Shown here: in pieces, positions 60,457 through 64,000 of the stretch | Numbering within the stretch: position 1 is the first letter of the stretch | Layout: every line of letters starts with the position of its first letter | NCBI RefSeq assembly: GCF_019802055.1 | Contig: NZ_JAHVHW010000012.1 | Span: 124,001 to 188,000, forward strand | Source of the DNA: Ferrimonas balearica | GTDB taxonomy: Bacteria; Pseudomonadota; Gammaproteobacteria; Enterobacterales; Shewanellaceae | Direction: 5' to 3' | Length of the DNA stretch: 64,000 nt | The notes under the pieces: generated by a model | Seen by the model: the letters and a program-made list of their open reading frames with translations, nothing else | Database searches by the model: none | Told to the model about the DNA's origin: nothing | Position numbers and translations under genes: made by a program

Positions 60457-61116
60457 TCAGGCGGTGATGGTTTTCACCCCTTCGGCAGTACCCAGCAGCA
60501 GTACGTCGGCACCGCGCAGGGCGAACAGACCATTGGTGACAACGCCAACCAGGTTGTTCAGATCCGCTTCCAGAGTCTTGGGATCGGTGATCTCCCAGCT
60601 GTGCACATCCAGGATCTGGCAACCGTTGTCGGTGATGCAGCCTTCACGATACACCGGATCGCCACCCATCTTCACAATGGCTCGCGCCACGGCGGAACGG
60701 GACATCGGGATCACCTCAACCGGCAGCGGGAACTGACCCAGGGTGTCCACCAGCTTGCTCTCGTCGGCGATGCAGATGAACTTTTTGGCCACGGAAGCCA
60801 CGATCTTTTCCCGGGTCAGAGCGGCGCCGCCCCCCTTGATCATGTCCATGCTGTGGTTGATCTCGTCCGCACCGTCCACGTAGATGGACAGTTCATTAAC
60901 GCTGTTGAGATCGAACACCTCAATGCCCAGCGCCTTAAGACGTTCGGTGGAGGCTTCGGAGCTGGATACCGCGCCGCGGATCTGATCACGGATGGTGCCC
61001 AGACCATCGATAAAGTGATTCACGGTGCTACCGGTACCAACACCAACGATGCTGTCGCGTTCTACGTAGTCGAGGGCGGCCAGCGCGGCGGCTTTTTTCA
61101 GGGCGTCTTGAGACAT
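60457..61116 (-). CDS. rpiA: Ribose-5-phosphate isomerase A
   Basis: A 219-residue enzyme interconverting ribose 5-phosphate and ribulose 5-phosphate in the pentose phosphate pathway. Phosphate-loop [12 protein letters not shown], the DGADEI motif with catalytic Asp residues, and [12 protein letters not shown] are all present. Length equals that of E. coli RpiA. A typical single gene. Confidence 0.97.
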   Translation of the reverse strand: MSQDALKKAAALAALDYVERDSIVGVGTGSTVNHFIDGLGTIRDQIRGAVSSSEASTERLKALGIEVFDLNSVNELSIYVDGADEINHSMDMIKGGGAALTREKIVASVAKKFICIADESKLVDTLGQFPLPVEVIPMSRSAVARAIVKMGGDPVYREGCITDNGCQILDVHSWEITDPKTLEADLNNLVGVVTNGLFALRGADVLLLGTAEGVKTITA

Positions 61117-61196
61117 TGTGGGTTCTCCAGAGGGGCGTTTTTTGCCGCGATTATAGTGGGGATACGCGTCGCTGTCGCCCTAAGTAAAGCGGACAT

Positions 61197-61228
61197 AAAA
61201 AAGCCAAGGCCGAAGCCTTGGCAAAAAA
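61197..61228 (-). terminator. Terminator of the small heat-shock gene
   Basis: Stem GCCAAGGC-cgaa-GCCTTGGC with T-runs on the minus strand. It separates the Hsp20 gene from the rpiA promoter. Confidence 0.9.
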
Positions 61229-61252
61229 CACAAGAACAGGGAGGGAATCGGT

Positions 61253-61702
61253 TTATGAGGCTTTGGCCTCAATCACCCGGGGCTCGCTGCCTCCGATGGT
61301 GATTTTGCGCGGCTTGAGGGCTTCCGGGATCTCACGCTCCAGTTCAACGTGGAGGAGTCCGTTCTGCAGGTCGGCGCCCACCACCTTAACGTGGTCGGCC
61401 AGACGGAAGCGGCGCTTGAAGTTGCGTTCGGCAATGCCCTGATGCAGGAACTGCCGGGCGGCATCGGATTTGGCTTTGGTGCCTTCGATGCGCAGGGTGT
61501 CGCCTTCGATTTCGATGTCCAGTTCATCCTGGCTGAATCCGGCGACCGCCATGGTGATGCGGTATTTGTCCTGTTCCACCAGTTCGATGTTGTAGGGAGG
61601 GAAGCCTCCTTGTTCGACACGCATCGCTTCGTCCATCACCTTGGCAAAGCGATCAAAGCCGATGGCGGATTTGTACAGGGGGGTCAGATCGATAGTACGC
61701 AT
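61253..61702 (-). CDS. ibpA: Small heat-shock protein (IbpA/Hsp20)
   Basis: A 149-residue alpha-crystallin chaperone that holds unfolding proteins for refolding by DnaK/ClpB. The N-terminus MRTIDLTPLYKSAIGFDRF is IbpA-like; the crystallin domain runs from PPYNIEL to IPEALKPRKI. The C-terminal IxI-type motif KITIG is present. Expression is predicted to be heat-controlled twice: a sigma-32 promoter and a ROSE-like leader lie directly upstream. Confidence 0.94.
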   Translation of the reverse strand: MRTIDLTPLYKSAIGFDRFAKVMDEAMRVEQGGFPPYNIELVEQDKYRITMAVAGFSQDELDIEIEGDTLRIEGTKAKSDAARQFLHQGIAERNFKRRFRLADHVKVVGADLQNGLLHVELEREIPEALKPRKITIGGSEPRVIEAKAS

Positions 61703-61762
61703 TGTGTATGTCCTCTATTGAGCAACAGTTGTCAGTAAACGGGCCTCCATTGAGCACCCGTA
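61703..61762 (-). promoter_or_regulatory. ROSE-like RNA thermometer leader of ibpA
   Basis: On the minus strand the leader ends TTGCTC-AATA-GAGGA (61725-61711), just before the ATG. Its pairing U-A, U-G, bulged G, C-G, U-A, C-G buries the Shine-Dalgarno GAGGA in the way known for ROSE elements (UUGCU against AGGA). At heat-shock temperature the weak helix would melt and allow translation. Confidence 0.62.
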
Positions 61763-61768
61763 CCCAGG

Positions 61769-61797
61769 ATCTGGGGCGGAGGTATTTGCCTTTCAAG
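61769..61797 (-). promoter_or_regulatory. Sigma-32 promoter of ibpA
   Basis: On the minus strand CTTGAAA (61797-61791) and CCCCAGAT (61776-61769) are separated by 14 bases. This matches the heat-shock consensus CTTGAAA-N13-15-CCCCATNT with one mismatch. The transcript would start near 61762. Confidence 0.8.
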
Positions 61798-61923
61798 GGG
61801 CATGAATAAAAAAATTTCAAAGAGGGCATCGGCCCAGAGGGGAGAGGGTTTTACATCGGCGCCGGGGATTGCTAGCGTGGCGGCACACTGGGAGAACAGC
61901 AATAACAACAATAGGGATAAAGC

Positions 61924-63483
61924 ATGACGCAAACCTCCTCTTCAGCTGAACCGTCGCCGTCCGGCGTATTGGGCCTGATCGAACGGATCGGCAAAGCGAT
62001 CCCCGATCCGGTGATCATCTTTATGAGCCTGCTGGTTCTCAGCCTGATACTGACCACCTTTATTGGCGGGCTGACATTTGAAACTCCCGGCGCCGATGGC
62101 GGTGTGGTGGTGCATACCATCAAGGATATGACCGACACCGAGCACGTTCGCTGGCTGTTTGATAACGCCCTGCTGAAAAACTGGCTCGGCTTTGGTGGCG
62201 GCGTACTTGGGGTGATCCTGATCGTGATGCTGGGTGTCGGGGTAGCGGAACACTCCGGCCTGCTGACCGCCGTTATCAAAAAACTGGGCACCCGATTGAG
62301 CGATCGTTTTTTGGCGCCGGCTGTGGTGTTTCTGGGGATCATGAGTTCCATCGCCACTGATGCGGGCTACCTGGTTCTGGTGCCACTGGCGGGCATGCTC
62401 TACGCCGGTCTGGGCAAAAACCCGCTGATTGGTATGGCGGCCGCGTTTGCTGGTGTGTCTGCCGGTTTCAGTGCCAACCTGATCCCCGCCACACCGGTGG
62501 ACGTGATCATCGGCCTGAATGCCCAGGTGTTTGCCGAGTCACAGGGGGTGCCTTTTGAAACGGCGGATGGCCGGGTTCTGACGCCAGCGACCATGCACTA
62601 CTACTTTATCTTTGTCTCCACCTTTGTACTGGCGGGGCTGGGGGCCTGGGTGACTCAGCGCTTTGTCGCGCCGCGGTTGAATAAGATGAGCTATCAACTG
62701 CCGGAGGAGATGGATCTTTCCGACTTCTCCGTCACGCCGGAAGAGTCCCGCGGACTGAAAGCCGCCCTCTGGGGGCTGTTGCTGGCACTGGGGTTGGTGG
62801 CGGCCCTGGCGATGGGCCCGTTGGCGCCCTATGTGGACGAGAGCGGCCGCACGGTTACCCCCTACCTCAATAACGTGATCCTGCTGATTGCCCTGGTGTT
62901 TACCCTGGTTGGGGTGGCCTTTGGTACCGCCACTGGCAAATTCCGGGCGCTGAAGGATGTGGTACAGGCGATGGTTAAGCAGATGAACACCATGGGATAC
63001 ATCCTGGTGCTCACCTTCTTCTGCTACAACTTCCTCGGATTGCTCGGCTACTCCGGGCTGGGCACCTACGTCACCTATCTGGGGGCCAGTTTCCTGGAGG
63101 CGCTGGGTCTGCAGCAGTTCCCGATCCTGCTGATCGTCGGGTTTATCCTGACTACGGCACTGATCAACCTGTTTGTGGGAGGGCTCACCTCCAAGTGGAT
63201 GCTGCTCGGCCCCATCTTTGTGCCCATGCTTTATCAGGTGAATCCGCAGATGACCCCGGACCTGGTGGCTGCGGCTTACCGGGTCGCGGACTCTTCGACC
63301 AACATCATAACCCCGATGATGAGCTACGCCGGTGTGATCCTGGCCTTTATGCGTAAGTACAAACCGGATCTGAGCTTCGGTGATCTCATTGCCATGATGG
63401 TGCCCTACTCGATCGCGTTCCTGATCGCCTGGAGTGCCCTGTTGGTGGGATTCTTTACCTTTGGTATCCCTTTAGGTTTCTGA
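61924..63483 (+). CDS. AbgT-family transporter
   Basis: A 519-residue inner-membrane protein of the AbgT family, with about 11 helices and two re-entrant hairpins. It contains the family motifs IPDPVIIFMSLLVLS and the second hairpin region SSTNIITPMMSYAGVILAF, and a GWTS-like FVGGLTSKWMLLGPIFVPML. E. coli AbgT imports p-aminobenzoyl-glutamate; other members export sulfonamides. No abgA/abgB hydrolase is present here, so an export or other role is possible. Terminator follows. Confidence 0.93.
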   Translation: MTQTSSSAEPSPSGVLGLIERIGKAIPDPVIIFMSLLVLSLILTTFIGGLTFETPGADGGVVVHTIKDMTDTEHVRWLFDNALLKNWLGFGGGVLGVILIVMLGVGVAEHSGLLTAVIKKLGTRLSDRFLAPAVVFLGIMSSIATDAGYLVLVPLAGMLYAGLGKNPLIGMAAAFAGVSAGFSANLIPATPVDVIIGLNAQVFAESQGVPFETADGRVLTPATMHYYFIFVSTFVLAGLGAWVTQRFVAPRLNKMSYQLPEEMDLSDFSVTPEESRGLKAALWGLLLALGLVAALAMGPLAPYVDESGRTVTPYLNNVILLIALVFTLVGVAFGTATGKFRALKDVVQAMVKQMNTMGYILVLTFFCYNFLGLLGYSGLGTYVTYLGASFLEALGLQQFPILLIVGFILTTALINLFVGGLTSKWMLLGPIFVPMLYQVNPQMTPDLVAAAYRVADSSTNIITPMMSYAGVILAFMRKYKPDLSFGDLIAMMVPYSIAFLIAWSALLVGFFTFGIPLGF

Positions 63484-63495
63484 TGGTTAACTTCA

Positions 63496-63522
63496 GGGCG
63501 GCCCAGTGGGCCGCCCTTTTTT
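63496..63522 (+). terminator. Terminator of the AbgT-family gene
   Basis: Perfect stem GGGCGGCCC-agt-GGGCCGCCC followed by TTTTTT. Confidence 0.93.
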
Positions 63523-63712
63523 GTGCCCGCAGGCTGAAATTGTCCCTGAGTGACTGTTTTGAAACTAAAAAACAAAAATCTTGGGCGTGATGCCCTGACT
63601 TTGTGTGCCCGGTCTCACTTTTTCTGTCATCGACTGGGCAAAATGGCGTTCAGTTACGAAAATGCTAACAATGATTTACTGAATGACGCATAAACGTCGA
63701 TGAGGAGTCGGG

Positions 63713-63952
63713 ATGGAGATGGCAACGGTGTGGGAGTGGGTTGGTTACGCCGCGTCGATCGTGGTGGCGTACTCACTGATGATGTCCGACATCAAGAAAC
63801 TGAGATGGTGGAACCTGGTGGGAGCGGCACTCTTTGTGGCATACGGGCTGGCGATCTCCGCCTATCCCGTCGCTCTGGTAAACGGCTTTATCGTCTTTAT
63901 TGACGCCTACTACCTCTACAAAATCTATCAGCACGAAGCGGCGCAAGCCTAG
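63713..63952 (+). CDS. Small YgjV-like inner membrane protein
   Basis: A 79-residue protein with three hydrophobic helices (WVGYAASIVVAYSLMM, LRWWNLVGAALFVAYGLAI, ALVNGFIVFIDAYYLYKIY). It resembles the YgjV-type inner-membrane family, though much shorter than E. coli YgjV. GAGGAG lies 6 bases before the ATG. Function unknown. No gene is evident in the last 48 bases. Confidence 0.75.
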   Translation: MEMATVWEWVGYAASIVVAYSLMMSDIKKLRWWNLVGAALFVAYGLAISAYPVALVNGFIVFIDAYYLYKIYQHEAAQA

Positions 63953-64000
63953 TTCGTCGGGTGCTGAAACCGCCCGAGCCTGAGGAAGTGGTCGGTCTGA

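Overview
The window is about 60% GC chromosomal DNA from a marine gammaproteobacterium. Gene content and order point to the Shewanella/Ferrimonas group of Alteromonadales, and the GC level fits Ferrimonas better than most Shewanella. Supporting features are arcA beside lysC, a stand-alone HptA-type phosphotransfer protein (the split ArcB arrangement known from Shewanella), a C_GCAxxG_C_C multiheme cytochrome, GlyGly-CTERM proteases, FolE2, and E. coli-like neighbours (prfB-lysS, serA, rpiA, ygfZ). I see no rRNA, tRNA, prophage, insertion sequence or CRISPR array. This assignment is inferred from sequence alone.

Layout. 1-5.1 kb: the 3' half of a catalase gene, an MscS channel, and a minus-strand cluster mtnN / CbiB-like / DUF2721 / YicG-type channel / NTF2-like protein. 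5.2-8.6 kb: a ToxR/ToxS-like membrane regulator pair, divergent from a split-Soret-type triheme cytochrome and a lipoprotein, then a 41-residue membrane microprotein. 8.6-16.9 kb: gltBD, the radical-SAM protein YhcC, and folE2. 17.1-20.4 kb: a large orphan usher-like outer-membrane protein with two C-terminal SPOR domains. 20.6-23.95 kb: hptA and arcA (convergent), then a lysine riboswitch and lysC. 24-36.2 kb: three tandem paralogous secreted subtilases, with an FNR-type site upstream of the promoter-proximal one.

36.5-45.3 kb: asnC/asnA (divergent), an rluA cluster with a methyltransferase and two small membrane proteins, a periplasmic thioredoxin-like protein, a glutamate symporter behind a structured leader, prfB with its programmed frameshift, and lysS. 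45.4-53.7 kb: a Nudix hydrolase, a FAN1-type nuclease, a dicarboxylate/glutamate-type symporter under a perfect CRP site, fpr plus a GST, a DUF4250 protein, and a three-domain cysteine desulfurase/persulfide dioxygenase-like/rhodanese fusion. 53.7-64 kb: ygfZ, a DUF3187 barrel, a GNAT enzyme, serA, an aldehyde dehydrogenase with its TetR regulator, a periplasmic glutathione peroxidase, rpiA, a small heat-shock protein with a sigma-32 promoter and a ROSE-like thermometer, an AbgT transporter and a YgjV-like protein.

Themes. Several loci fit a respiratory generalist feeding on protein: exported proteases under a likely anaerobic or carbon signal, amino-acid and dicarboxylate uptake under CRP, glutamate, asparagine, lysine and serine metabolism, and Arc redox control. 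The most novel parts are the ToxR-like/split-Soret cytochrome locus, the usher-SPOR protein, the tandem GlyGly-CTERM protease array, the sulfur-handling fusion, and the structured 0.45-kb leader before the glutamate symporter.
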